DNA of 52,222 bases from JBFLYO01 sp040756745 (lineage in GTDB: Bacteria > Bacteroidota > Ignavibacteria > UBA10030 > UBA6906). Location of the stretch: positions 1 to 52,222 of the forward strand of contig JBFLYO010000029.1 of assembly GCA_040756745.1 (NCBI GenBank), in the 5' to 3' direction. The first letter of the stretch is position 1, and every line of letters starts with the position of its first letter. The notes under the pieces are model-generated. The model did no database searches. It was not told the DNA's origin and saw only the letters and a program-made list of their open reading frames with translations. Below, piece by piece: positions 16,089 through 24,329 of this stretch. A program made the position numbers and the translations under genes.

Positions 16089-17024
16089 ATGAACATTCTC
16101 GTCACGGGTGGCGCGGGATTCATCGCCTCGCACATTGTGGATGCGTACGTTAATCTCGGGCACGCGGTTACCATCATCGATGATCTCACTACGGGGAAAA
16201 GGGTCAACGTAAATCCTGCGGCGCGCTTTGTGCAGGGGGACATTCGCGACGCCGTCGCAGTGGAGAAGCTCTTCCACGAAGGGAAGTTCGACGTCATCAA
16301 CCACCATGCTGCGCAGATGGATGTTCGCCGTTCGGTGGCCGATCCGGTCTTCGACGCCTCGGTCAATGTCGTGGGGGTCCTGACGCTCCTTGAAGTGGCG
16401 GTCAGGACGGGTGTGAAGCGCGTCATCTTCGCCTCCAGCGGAGGCGCGATCTACGGCGAGCAGGAGTACTTTCCCGCCGATGAGCAGCACCCGACGCGAC
16501 CGATCTCCCCGTACGGCGTCGCAAAATTGACGACCGAACAATATCTCTTCTATTACAAGGCGGTCTACGGCATTGAATGGGTCGCGCTCCGGTATGCCAA
16601 CGTCTACGGCCCGCGGCAGAACCCCGAGGGTGAAGCGGGGGTCATTGCGATCTTTACGACAAAGATGCTCAAGGGAGACCAGCCGGTCATCAACGGCGAC
16701 GGCCGTCAGACGCGCGACTATGTCTATGTCGGCGACGTCGTCCAGGCAAACGTAGCGGCACTCTCGTACCCAGGGTCGACGGTCTTTAACGTCGGGACGG
16801 GAATCGAGACCGATGTGAACGTGCTGTTTCAAGAGCTGCGGCGCATCACCGGGTCACATTGCGAGGAGCGACACGGGGAGGCGAAGAAAGGAGAACAGCT
16901 TCGGAGCGTGCTGGACACGAAGAAAATCAAGAAAGAACTCAACTGGTCTCCCCAGGTCCGGCTGAGCGAAGGGTTTCAACTGACGGTCGACTTCTTCAGG
17001 AGGCAGTCGGCGCATGGCGCCTGA
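16089..17024 (+). CDS. NAD-dependent sugar epimerase/dehydratase (GalE-like)
   Basis: A 311-residue extended short-chain dehydrogenase. The N-terminus MNILVTGGAGFIASHIVD holds the GxxGxxG NAD(P) motif. ASSGGAIYGE contains the active-site region and SPYGVAKLTTEQ the catalytic Tyr-X3-Lys. RYANVYGPRQNP and GDGRQTRDYVYVGDVV are nucleotide-sugar epimerase motifs. Likely UDP-glucose or UDP-GlcNAc 4-epimerase, though the substrate cannot be set. The frame is open further upstream within the GT39-like gene, but ATG 16089 is where the Rossmann fold starts. The last 11 bp overlap meaB. Confidence 0.93.
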   Translation: MNILVTGGAGFIASHIVDAYVNLGHAVTIIDDLTTGKRVNVNPAARFVQGDIRDAVAVEKLFHEGKFDVINHHAAQMDVRRSVADPVFDASVNVVGVLTLLEVAVRTGVKRVIFASSGGAIYGEQEYFPADEQHPTRPISPYGVAKLTTEQYLFYYKAVYGIEWVALRYANVYGPRQNPEGEAGVIAIFTTKMLKGDQPVINGDGRQTRDYVYVGDVVQANVAALSYPGSTVFNVGTGIETDVNVLFQELRRITGSHCEERHGEAKKGEQLRSVLDTKKIKKELNWSPQVRLSEGFQLTVDFFRRQSAHGA

Positions 17025-17964
17025 ATCCACCATCCCGCTGGATCGACTCTTCGCCGGGGACCGCATAGCCATGGCGAGGGCCATCTCCGTCGTCGAGAAC
17101 GAAAGGGAAGAATCGCGGGATCTCCTGCGGCGGATCTATCCGAGGACAGGGACGTCGTACCGGATCGGCATCACCGGTCCTCCCGGGGCGGGGAAAAGCA
17201 CGCTTGCGAACAAGCTCGCATTGCACTACCGCACTGAGGGGAGGAGCGTCGGCATCATTGCAGTCGACCCCACAAGTCCGTTCACCGGTGGTGCCCTGCT
17301 GGGCGACCGTGTCCGCATGTCCGATGTTGAGATGAACGACGGCGTGTTTATCAGAAGCATGGCATCGCGTGGGAGTCTGGGCGGATTGAGCGTGAAATCC
17401 ATCGAGGCCGCGGATATCCTGGACGCGTCGGGGAAGGATATCATCATCCTCGAGACTGTCGGCGTTGGACAGTCGGAGCTCGACATCGCAGGCGCGGCGG
17501 ATACGACTGTCGTTGTCCTCGTTCCGGAATCGGGCGATTCGATCCAGGCCATGAAAGCCGGCCTGATGGAGATTGCGGACTTCTTCGTGTTGAACAAATC
17601 GGATCGGGCGGGAGCCGATCAGGCGGCGATGTCGGTACAGATGATCCTCCACTTCCGACCGGCGCAGTCGTGGACTCCGACCGTGCTGAAGACGGTGGCG
17701 AGCGAGGGAACCGGCGTTGCGGAAGTGGCGACGGAAATCGCCCGTCACCGGAGCCACCTCGAACGATCGGGGGAACTGACGGCGAGGCGACAGCGGCGGA
17801 TGGAGCGACGCGTGGGGGATCTCGTCTCGGGACGGCTGGGTGTCGATTTCTGGACTCCCGACCGCAGGGCACTGCTGGCGGAGCGGATCCCCGCGCTGAT
17901 GCAGATGCAGACATCGCCATATGACCTTGCAGAAGAACTCCTCAACGACTTCAATGCACGCTGA
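17014..17964 (+). CDS. meaB: methylmalonyl-CoA mutase-associated GTPase MeaB
   Basis: A 316-residue G3E-family GTPase that chaperones adenosylcobalamin loading of methylmalonyl-CoA mutase. Motifs are Walker A GPPGAGKST, VDPTSPFTGGALLGDRVRM, FIRSMASRGSLGG, ILETVGVGQSE and NKSDRAGAD (guanine specificity). It overlaps the epimerase by 11 bp and is followed by an acyl-CoA dehydrogenase and a carboxylase beta subunit, consistent with propionyl-CoA or branched-chain catabolism. The mutase itself is not in this window, so it must be encoded elsewhere if this assignment is right. Confidence 0.95.
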   Translation: MAPESTIPLDRLFAGDRIAMARAISVVENEREESRDLLRRIYPRTGTSYRIGITGPPGAGKSTLANKLALHYRTEGRSVGIIAVDPTSPFTGGALLGDRVRMSDVEMNDGVFIRSMASRGSLGGLSVKSIEAADILDASGKDIIILETVGVGQSELDIAGAADTTVVVLVPESGDSIQAMKAGLMEIADFFVLNKSDRAGADQAAMSVQMILHFRPAQSWTPTVLKTVASEGTGVAEVATEIARHRSHLERSGELTARRQRRMERRVGDLVSGRLGVDFWTPDRRALLAERIPALMQMQTSPYDLAEELLNDFNAR

Positions 17965-17982
17965 ATCTCAGGAGCCAGGAAC

Positions 17983-19125
17983 ATGGAATTCACGATAACT
18001 GAAGGCATGGCGGCGATCCGGCAGGCGGCGCGCGACTTCGCCGAGAAGGAAATCCGCCCCGTGGCGATGAAGTACGACGAGTCCCAGGAGTTTCCCCATG
18101 AAATTGTTCAGAAACTGGGGGAGCTCGGGTTCATGGGAATGACATGGCCGGAAGACCTGGGAGGCGCTGGGCTCTCTGATCTCGAAGCCGTTGTGGTGAT
18201 CGAAGAACTCGCACGCGTGGATCCTTCCATAGCGCTGACTGTGGCGTCGCACAATAGTCTCTGCACCGGCCACATCATGGCTCACGGAAACGACGCCCAG
18301 CGCAGGAACTACGTCCCCGATCTTGCCTCGGGCAAGAAGCTCGGTGCGTGGGGACTCACCGAACCGGGCTCGGGGAGCGATTCAGGTGGGATGAAAACGA
18401 CCGCGACGCGCAAAGGGACCGATTGGGTGCTTGCCGGGAGTAAAACATTCATCACGCAAGGTTCCGTCGGCTCAACCTACGTCATCATGGCGGTCACAGA
18501 TCCTGCGAGGGGGAAGAAGAGCATTTCGGCGTTCATCCTCGAGAAGGAGATGAAGGGCTTCACCGTGGGGAAGAAGGAGAACAAGCTCGGCATGCGGTGC
18601 AGCGACACGGCGACGCTGCTCTTCGACAATGTGGCCGTGCCCGGTGAGAACCTGATCGGGAGCGTCGGCGATGGTTTCCGCCAGGCATTGCAGGTGCTGG
18701 ACGGGGGGAGGATCGGCATCGCGGCACTGTCCGTCGGCATCGCGCAGGGAGCACTTGACGCGAGCGTGAAGTATGCGAAAGAGAGGCACCAGTTCGGCAA
18801 ACCGCTGGCGGAATTCCAGGCGATCCAGTGGAAGCTTGCAGACATGGCTTCCGAGATCGCGGCAGCCCGCCTTCTTACCCAGCAGGCCGCCTGGCTGAAA
18901 ATGGAGGGTCAGCCCTATACGCTGGCGGCTTCGCATGCCAAGTATTTTGCCAGCGAAGCCGCGGTCAGAGCCACGAACGAGGCCGTGCAGATCCACGGGG
19001 GGTACGGATTCATCAAAGAATATCCGGTGGAAAAGCTCTATCGTGACGTCAAACTGATGACTATCGGCGAAGGCACTTCGGAAGTCCAGAAGATGATCAT
19101 CGCGAAACATCTCCTCGGCCATTAA
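17983..19125 (+). CDS. acyl-CoA dehydrogenase, short/branched-chain type
   Basis: A 380-residue flavoenzyme. LGAWGLTEPGSGSDSGGMKT is the FAD-binding signature and KTFITQGS follows. RHQFGKPLAEFQAIQWKLADM is typical of the family, and the C-terminal LMTIGEGTSEVQKMIIAKHL places the predicted catalytic Glu at about residue 363, as in butyryl-CoA and other short-chain enzymes. It removes two hydrogens from the alpha-beta bond of an acyl-CoA and passes electrons to ETF. It lies 12 bp before the carboxylase beta subunit, which suggests valine, leucine or fatty-acid breakdown; chain specificity is not determined. Confidence 0.94.
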   Translation: MEFTITEGMAAIRQAARDFAEKEIRPVAMKYDESQEFPHEIVQKLGELGFMGMTWPEDLGGAGLSDLEAVVVIEELARVDPSIALTVASHNSLCTGHIMAHGNDAQRRNYVPDLASGKKLGAWGLTEPGSGSDSGGMKTTATRKGTDWVLAGSKTFITQGSVGSTYVIMAVTDPARGKKSISAFILEKEMKGFTVGKKENKLGMRCSDTATLLFDNVAVPGENLIGSVGDGFRQALQVLDGGRIGIAALSVGIAQGALDASVKYAKERHQFGKPLAEFQAIQWKLADMASEIAAARLLTQQAAWLKMEGQPYTLAASHAKYFASEAAVRATNEAVQIHGGYGFIKEYPVEKLYRDVKLMTIGEGTSEVQKMIIAKHLLGH

Positions 19126-19137
19126 TCAGGAGATCGC

Positions 19138-20793
19138 ATGGCGCTCATCGGCACCGAACTCCAGCGAACGCCGGCCTTTACGAGGCCGGAGGAACATTAT
19201 CGATCGCTGCTCCAGACCCTGAAGTCGCGCGGCGAAACTGTGCGCCTCGGGGGCGGGAGATCAGCCATCGAACGGCATCACCAGAAAGGGAAACTCACCG
19301 CCCGGGAGCGGATCGAACGCCTTATCGACCCGGGCAGCACATTCCTCGAGGTCGGCCTCTTCACTGCGCATGAGATGTACGAGGAGTATGGCGGCGCGCC
19401 TTCCGCCGGAACGGTGTTTGGCATCGGACAGATCCACGGCCGCGAAGTCGTCATTGTTGCCAACGACGCCACAGTGAAGGCGGGAGCATGGTTCCCGGTG
19501 ACATGCAAGAAAAATCTCCGCGCACAGGAAATCGCCATCGAATGCCGGCTTCCGATCGTCTACCTGGTCGATTCCGCGGGCGTCTTCCTTCCCCTCCAGA
19601 GCGAAATCTTTCCGGACAAGGAACACTTCGGAAGGATCTTCCGGAACAATGCCGTCATGTCGTCCATGGGGATTCCGCAGATCGCGGCCATCATGGGACC
19701 GTGCGTCGCCGGTGGGGCCTATCTTCCGATCATGAGCGATGAAGCCATGATCGTCGACAAGACCGGCAGCGTGTTCCTTGCAGGTTCCCACCTTGTTAAA
19801 GCCGCGATTGGGGAAGATATCGACATCGAAGAACTGGGCGGGGCGACGGTCCATTGTGAGATCAGCGGAGTGACGGACCAAAAGGTGGCCAACGACGAGG
19901 AATGTCTGCGGCGGATCAGATCGATCATCGGAAAACTCGGCCGTAGACCCGTGGCGCCGTTCGACCGCGCTGAACCGGTTCCTCCCCGTTTTTCGCCCGA
20001 GGAAATCTATGGTCTCCTCCCCGCAGACAGGACGAAGCCGTACGACATGTATGAGGTCCTGGCCCGGATCATCGATGGGGGAGACCTGGACGAGTATAAA
20101 GGAGGGTATGGCCGCACCGTCATCACGGGATACGCGCGCATCGATGGGTGGGCCGTCGGCATCGTCGCGAACCAGCGTTCGGTGGTGAAGACGAAGAAAG
20201 GAGAGATGCAGGTCGGCGGGGTGATCTATAGCGACAGCGCCGACAAGGCCGCCCGGTTCATCATGAACTGCAACCAGAAGCTGATTCCCCTTGTCTTCTT
20301 TCAGGATGTCACGGGTTTCATGGTGGGGAGCAGGGCAGAGCAGGGGGGCATCATCAAAGACGGCGCAAAGATGGTGAACGCTGTCGCCAACAGCGTCGTG
20401 CCGAAATTCACGTTCGTTGTGGGGAACAGCTACGGCGCCGGCAACTACGCGATGTGCGGGAAGGCCTACGATCCCCGGCTGATATTCGCCTGGCCTTCAG
20501 CGTGCATCGCCGTTATGGGCGGGAAACAGGCAAGCGAGACCCTCCTCGGGATCAAAGTCCAGCAGATGGAAAAGGGGGGGCAGCACATCGGTTCGGCAGA
20601 GCAGCAGCAACTCCTTGAAGATATCCAGCGACGATACGAACGGGAAACCGATCCCTACTTTGCTGCGGCACGTCTCTGGGTGGATGGGATCATCGACCCG
20701 GCGGAGACCCGGTCGGTGATCTCCATGGGCATTGCCATGGCGGGGCACAATCCTGACATTCCCCGGTTCAACCCGGGCGTCATTCAAACCTGA
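19138..20793 (+). CDS. acyl-CoA carboxylase beta (carboxyltransferase) subunit, methylcrotonyl-CoA type
   Basis: A 551-residue carboxyltransferase with two crotonase-like halves. The N-terminal part has GKLTARERIERLIDPGS and VANDATVKAGAWFPVT. The C-terminal part has DVTGFMVGSRAEQGGIIKDG, GNSYGAGNYAMCGKAYDPR and AVMGGKQASETL. YLVDSAGVFLPLQSEIFPD, with the following HFGRIF, resembles methylcrotonyl-CoA carboxylase beta more than propionyl-CoA carboxylase. It transfers CO2 from carboxybiotin to an acyl-CoA. The biotin carboxylase/carrier subunit is not adjacent downstream, where a secreted protein gene follows, so it must lie elsewhere. Substrate assignment is tentative. Confidence 0.93.
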   Translation: MALIGTELQRTPAFTRPEEHYRSLLQTLKSRGETVRLGGGRSAIERHHQKGKLTARERIERLIDPGSTFLEVGLFTAHEMYEEYGGAPSAGTVFGIGQIHGREVVIVANDATVKAGAWFPVTCKKNLRAQEIAIECRLPIVYLVDSAGVFLPLQSEIFPDKEHFGRIFRNNAVMSSMGIPQIAAIMGPCVAGGAYLPIMSDEAMIVDKTGSVFLAGSHLVKAAIGEDIDIEELGGATVHCEISGVTDQKVANDEECLRRIRSIIGKLGRRPVAPFDRAEPVPPRFSPEEIYGLLPADRTKPYDMYEVLARIIDGGDLDEYKGGYGRTVITGYARIDGWAVGIVANQRSVVKTKKGEMQVGGVIYSDSADKAARFIMNCNQKLIPLVFFQDVTGFMVGSRAEQGGIIKDGAKMVNAVANSVVPKFTFVVGNSYGAGNYAMCGKAYDPRLIFAWPSACIAVMGGKQASETLLGIKVQQMEKGGQHIGSAEQQQLLEDIQRRYERETDPYFAAARLWVDGIIDPAETRSVISMGIAMAGHNPDIPRFNPGVIQT

Positions 20794-20816
20794 ATCAGGA
20801 GCGGGGCGGAGGAGCC

Positions 20817-21599
20817 ATGGGTTGGCGTGCGCGCATTGTGTGCGGCGTGTGGGCAGGAGGGATGGTCGCAGGAGTGATGACGGCGCATGCGCAGGTCGCA
20901 GATCAGTCTCCGCCGCCTCCGCAGGTACCGGATCTGCTCAGGTTCATTTCGCCGTTGCTTTTGCCGAAACTTGTACAGGACGGCTATCGCTTGAAGGAGT
21001 ACATCCGCTCGGAGGAGTTCTCCGTCGAGCGCGCGCGACGGGGGGACAGGGAAGCGGTCGATGCGATATTCGACACCGGGTTCCGGCTTGCCTGGGAGAA
21101 TGCGTACGAGGCGCTGCTGATCACGTTCGTTGCAGTCATGGACCACCGCACATTCGGCATCAAAATCCCTCTACTCGGTGATGTTGTCTGGTTGCCGCTG
21201 ACTTCGGAATTCACGGACGATTTCACCGCACGAGTCAATGCGCTTCCTTCGCATCTGTTTCCGGACTCGCCCCCTGGAAGGGCCGGGGACCGTGACAAGC
21301 TGCAACACTTCTTCGGCTCCGCCTTCCTGACGTATGTGACGGAATCGCCCGACGCGGCCGAAAGGATGGGGGCGTTCGTTGAATGGGGGGAGAGGGCGTT
21401 CATCGTGGATGGGGCATACGACCAGCGGGACTTGCTGGCGAACCGACAGGGGCAGAAGTTTGCTCGGGCATTGCTGGAGCATCACTCCGCCCGACCCTCG
21501 GACTATCTCGGCGCGACCATCGAACGCCCGACCATGCCGCGCGACAGCATTGCCGTGCCGCGCGCCGATTCACTCCATGTCTTGCTGGAGGCACCATGA
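20817..21599 (+). CDS. predicted secreted protein of unknown function
   Basis: A 260-residue protein I do not recognise. It begins MGWRARIVCGVWAGGMVAG and ends its hydrophobic leader at THAQ, a likely signal peptidase I site near residue 24. The mature part is mixed alpha/beta and has a distinctive DKLQHFFGSAFLTYV stretch (residues about 160-175), recalling the D-K-x-x-H-F helix of small YfiM/DUF2279-like membrane proteins, but that link is weak. A weakly hydrophobic segment covers NAYEALLITFVAVMD. Its stop overlaps the ATG of the next regulator as ATGA, so the two are translationally coupled. It may be part of what that regulator senses or controls. Confidence 0.8.
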   Translation: MGWRARIVCGVWAGGMVAGVMTAHAQVADQSPPPPQVPDLLRFISPLLLPKLVQDGYRLKEYIRSEEFSVERARRGDREAVDAIFDTGFRLAWENAYEALLITFVAVMDHRTFGIKIPLLGDVVWLPLTSEFTDDFTARVNALPSHLFPDSPPGRAGDRDKLQHFFGSAFLTYVTESPDAAERMGAFVEWGERAFIVDGAYDQRDLLANRQGQKFARALLEHHSARPSDYLGATIERPTMPRDSIAVPRADSLHVLLEAP

Positions 21600-22957
21600 G
21601 ATCCGTGCTTGTGGTGGACGACGATAAGGCCGTTCGCGACTCGATCAGGATGATCCTGGAATACGAAAAATTCGAGCTCCACTTCGCGGAGAACGGCCCG
21701 GCGGCCCTCGAGAGCGTTCAGGGACATGAGCTCGATCTCGTCTTGCTTGACATCAAGATGCCCGGCGAGGACGGCCTTTCCGTTTTGCGCAAGATCCGTC
21801 AGTCGCACCCCGACCTTCCCGTCGTGATGATCTCCGGCCACGGCACGATCGAGACGGCCGTGGAGGCGACGCGCCTCGGTGCATACGACTTTCTTGAGAA
21901 GCCGCTCGACAGCCAGAAACTGGTGATCGTGACGCGGAACGCCACCGAGCAGCACCGGCTGGTGATGGAGCACCGGCACATGAAGGAGGCGGTGGAGGGG
22001 AAGGATGTCATTCTGGGGAAGAGCCAGAAGATCCGCGAGGTGCTTGCGGCGATCGAGCGGGTGGCGCCGACCGACGTGCGGGTGCTGATTACGGGCGAAA
22101 ACGGATCTGGCAAGGAGCTGGTGGCAAAAGCCATCCATCGTGTAAGCAGAAGGAACGCCAAGCCCCTTGTTGAGGTGAATTGCGCCGCGATTCCCAACGA
22201 GCTTATTGAGTCGGAGCTCTTCGGCCACGAACGCGGCGCGTTTACCGGCGCGGTCGGACAGCGGATCGGGAAATTCGAGCTGGCCGATGCGGGGACGCTC
22301 TTCCTCGACGAGATCGGGGACATGAGTCTTTCGGCGCAGGCGAAGGTGCTGCGGGCCCTGGAGGAGGGAAAGATCGAACGGGTTGGAGGGAACAAGCAGA
22401 TTCCCGTCGACGTGCGGGTTATTGCCGCGACAAACAAGAATCTTGCCGAGGCAATCAAGGGGAATGCGTTCCGCGAGGACCTCTACCATCGCCTCAGCGT
22501 GATTCCGATTCGCGTGCCGCCGCTTCGGGAGCGTCGGGACGACATTCCGCTTCTTGCCGTCGCTTTTGCCGGGGACATCTGCCGCCGCAACGGGATGATG
22601 CAGAAGCGGCTCGACGATAGTGCGTTGCGGAAACTGCAGGCCATGGAGTGGCCGGGGAACGTGCGTGAGCTCAGGAACACGGTTGAGCGGCTCGTCATCA
22701 TGACGCCGGGAGACGTCATTGACGGGTCACAACTCGAACCTGCAGGTGGCGCCGCGGCACGCGGGGCGTGGGACGACCTCCTGGCGCGCGGCGGGACGTT
22801 TCAGGAATTCAAAGACCGTGCAGAGGCCGCGTACATCAGAAAGCAGCTCGAAGCGAACGGCTGGAACATCAGCAGAACTGCGGAGGTGCTGGATATCCAG
22901 CGGAGCCATCTGTACAGCAAGATGAAGAAGTTTGGGATGGAGAGAAGAGAAGAGTAG
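21596..22957 (+). CDS. NtrC-type sigma54-dependent response regulator
   Basis: A 453-residue regulator. It has a receiver domain 1-120 (phospho-acceptor Asp52 in LVLLDIKMPGEDG, Lys102), AAA+ domain 137-370 with Walker A GENGSGKE (167-174), canonical GAFTGA (214-219) and Walker B TLFLDEIGD, and a C-terminal Fis-type helix-turn-helix (NISRTAEVLDIQRSHLYSKM). It should activate sigma54 promoters when phosphorylated. The open frame extends upstream through the secreted-protein gene, but ATG 21596 starts the receiver (MRSVLVVDDDKAVRDS) and overlaps that gene's stop. No cognate kinase is adjacent. The 3' end runs into a purine-rich tract. Confidence 0.96.
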   Translation: MRSVLVVDDDKAVRDSIRMILEYEKFELHFAENGPAALESVQGHELDLVLLDIKMPGEDGLSVLRKIRQSHPDLPVVMISGHGTIETAVEATRLGAYDFLEKPLDSQKLVIVTRNATEQHRLVMEHRHMKEAVEGKDVILGKSQKIREVLAAIERVAPTDVRVLITGENGSGKELVAKAIHRVSRRNAKPLVEVNCAAIPNELIESELFGHERGAFTGAVGQRIGKFELADAGTLFLDEIGDMSLSAQAKVLRALEEGKIERVGGNKQIPVDVRVIAATNKNLAEAIKGNAFREDLYHRLSVIPIRVPPLRERRDDIPLLAVAFAGDICRRNGMMQKRLDDSALRKLQAMEWPGNVRELRNTVERLVIMTPGDVIDGSQLEPAGGAAARGAWDDLLARGGTFQEFKDRAEAAYIRKQLEANGWNISRTAEVLDIQRSHLYSKMKKFGMERREE

Positions 22958-23092
22958 AGAGAAGAGAGACGACACCAGGACATCGCAATAATTCGTTGCG
23001 ACTCGCCTTGAGCTGCTACTGACAGGCGATCAGACACTTCCCTCTCTTCTTTCATCTCTCTCATCTCTTCTCTGATTCTCCCGCCTCTTCCT
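22941..23092. repeat. purine/pyrimidine simple-word inverted repeat between convergent genes
   Basis: An AGAGAAGAG-type purine tract at 22941-22969 (3' end of the NtrC-type gene) faces a CTCTCTTCT / TCATCTCTTCTCT pyrimidine tract at 23036-23092 (3' end of rlmB). The two arms can pair imperfectly and may serve as a two-way terminator. The arms also encode the last residues of both proteins, giving RlmB an Arg/Glu-rich tail (QRRDERDERREGSV). Confidence 0.5.
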
Positions 23093-23812
23093 CGCCACCT
23101 CAAACATCGCCAACGCTCCTGCGACCGACGCGTTCAGGGATCCAAGTTTGCCGTACATCGGAATGTGCACGAGAAAATCGCAGTGCTCGCGCACGAGCCG
23201 GCGGATGCCTCGGCCTTCGTTGCCGACAACGATCGCGACCGGCATCGTGTAGTCTACGTCGGTGAACTCCTTCTCTCCCCCTGCAGCCAGTCCCACCACC
23301 CAGAGACCCTGCTCCTTGAGCTGAACCAGCGTGTTGACGATGTTGGTGACTTCCGCCATCGCCATGTGCTCCGTCGCGCCGGCGGAGGCCTTGACCACCG
23401 CTGAGGTGACAGAGGCAGAATGGTGTTTCGGGATGATCACGCCATGCACCCCAGCACATTCGGCGGTCCGCACAAGGGCCCCGAGATTGTGCGGGTCTTC
23501 AATCTCGTCCAGGACGAGGACGAACGGCTGTTCCCCCCGCTCGTGGGCGATCCCGAGAATTGCATTCTGGTCGACGTACCGCTTATGTGCCGCCATGACA
23601 GCGACTACCCCCTGCGTTGTGGCGTCGGTCGCAAGCTCGCGGAATTGCTGCTTGTTGGCCTGCACGACCGGCACTCCCGATTTTTCCGCCAGCCGACGGA
23701 GGTCTTCAATGACATTCCCCTGCACTCCCTGCAGCAAGACAATGCGCTCGATGCCTGTTCCGGCGCGCAATGCCTCCATGACCGGTTTGCGTCCCGTAAT
23801 GATGCCCTGCAT
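23030..23812 (-). CDS. rlmB: 23S rRNA 2'-O-methyltransferase, TrmH/RlmB family
   Basis: A 260-residue SPOUT methyltransferase. It has the N-terminal substrate-binding domain starting GIITGRKPVMEALRAG, then LVLDEIEDPHNLGALVRTAECAGVHGVI (motif 1), VAIVVGNEGRGIRRLV (motif 2) and HIPMYGKLGSLNASVAGALAMFE (motif 3), which form the SAM-binding knot. RlmB methylates G2251 of 23S rRNA; related TrmH proteins act on tRNA, but this layout with the N-terminal domain fits RlmB. The C-terminal tail, rich in Arg and Glu, is encoded by a low-complexity tract and is unlikely to be functional. It is the last gene of a minus-strand run. Confidence 0.93.
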   Translation of the reverse strand: MQGIITGRKPVMEALRAGTGIERIVLLQGVQGNVIEDLRRLAEKSGVPVVQANKQQFRELATDATTQGVVAVMAAHKRYVDQNAILGIAHERGEQPFVLVLDEIEDPHNLGALVRTAECAGVHGVIIPKHHSASVTSAVVKASAGATEHMAMAEVTNIVNTLVQLKEQGLWVVGLAAGGEKEFTDVDYTMPVAIVVGNEGRGIRRLVREHCDFLVHIPMYGKLGSLNASVAGALAMFEVARKRRENQRRDERDERREGSV

Positions 23813-23862
23813 GGCTGTACCCCCTCTGAAATGAACGGATGTCTGACGGGGGGCCGTCAGGA

Positions 23863-24075
23863 CTACTGCGAATGGGTCGGCGTGGAGGTGGGCGGTGCAG
23901 GATTCTCCCTACGGGCGGCGCGCCGCTCGAGACCCCTGCCGGCTAGGAAAAGCAAAACGCCAAACACACTGAGATACAACTCGGTCCACATCGTCTGGCT
24001 GAAAATCCCCTGCACGAGACCGATCATCATGCAGGCGATGCCAAGCGCTTCCAGACCTTTTGCGACAAGCTTCAT
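23863..24075 (-). CDS. small two-helix membrane protein, unknown
   Basis: A 70-residue protein with two predicted transmembrane helices (about residues 8-25 and 30-47), followed by a basic GRGLERRAARR stretch and a Pro/Thr-rich tail. I do not recognise a family. Its ATG overlaps the stop of the glutaredoxin-like gene (ATGA), which supports it as a real, translated gene. The positive-inside rule would place the C-terminus in the cytoplasm. Confidence 0.7.
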   Translation of the reverse strand: MKLVAKGLEALGIACMMIGLVQGIFSQTMWTELYLSVFGVLLFLAGRGLERRAARRENPAPPTSTPTHSQ

Positions 24076-24329
24076 GTCGCCTCGCTCTCCCCGTCGCTCT
24101 TTAACAATTCGCGCAACCGGGGTTCATTGACACGGTACTTGAACGCAAAGGCGCCCTCAATGGTCACAACGGGGACCGACTCCTGGTATTTCTGATAGTC
24201 CGGGTCGCCTTCCCGGATGACAACTTCCTCAAGCGAGAATGGCGTCTCATTCCGCACGCGCTGCAGCACCTCCCTCGCTTCCTCGCAGAGGTGACATTCG
24301 TGCTTCGTATACAGCGTCACTCGCTTCAC
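24072..24329 (-). CDS. glutaredoxin-like (DUF836-type) thioredoxin-fold protein
   Basis: An 85-residue thioredoxin-fold protein beginning KRVTLYTKHECHLCEEA, with the redox motif Cys12-X2-Cys15, and a VPVVTIEG cis-proline segment near residue 52. It matches the small glutaredoxin-like family found next to membrane-protein genes. It overlaps lgt by 4 bp upstream and the two-helix membrane gene downstream, so these three form a coupled set. The redox partner is unknown. Confidence 0.88.
   Translation of the reverse strand: MKRVTLYTKHECHLCEEAREVLQRVRNETPFSLEEVVIREGDPDYQKYQESVPVVTIEGAFAFKYRVNEPRLRELLKSDGESEAT

Noticed and set aside
22941..23092. Possible CRISPR-like or tandem repeat from the AGAG tracts
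   Set aside because: No regular repeat-spacer structure; the two arms are inverted simple-word tracts at convergent gene ends.
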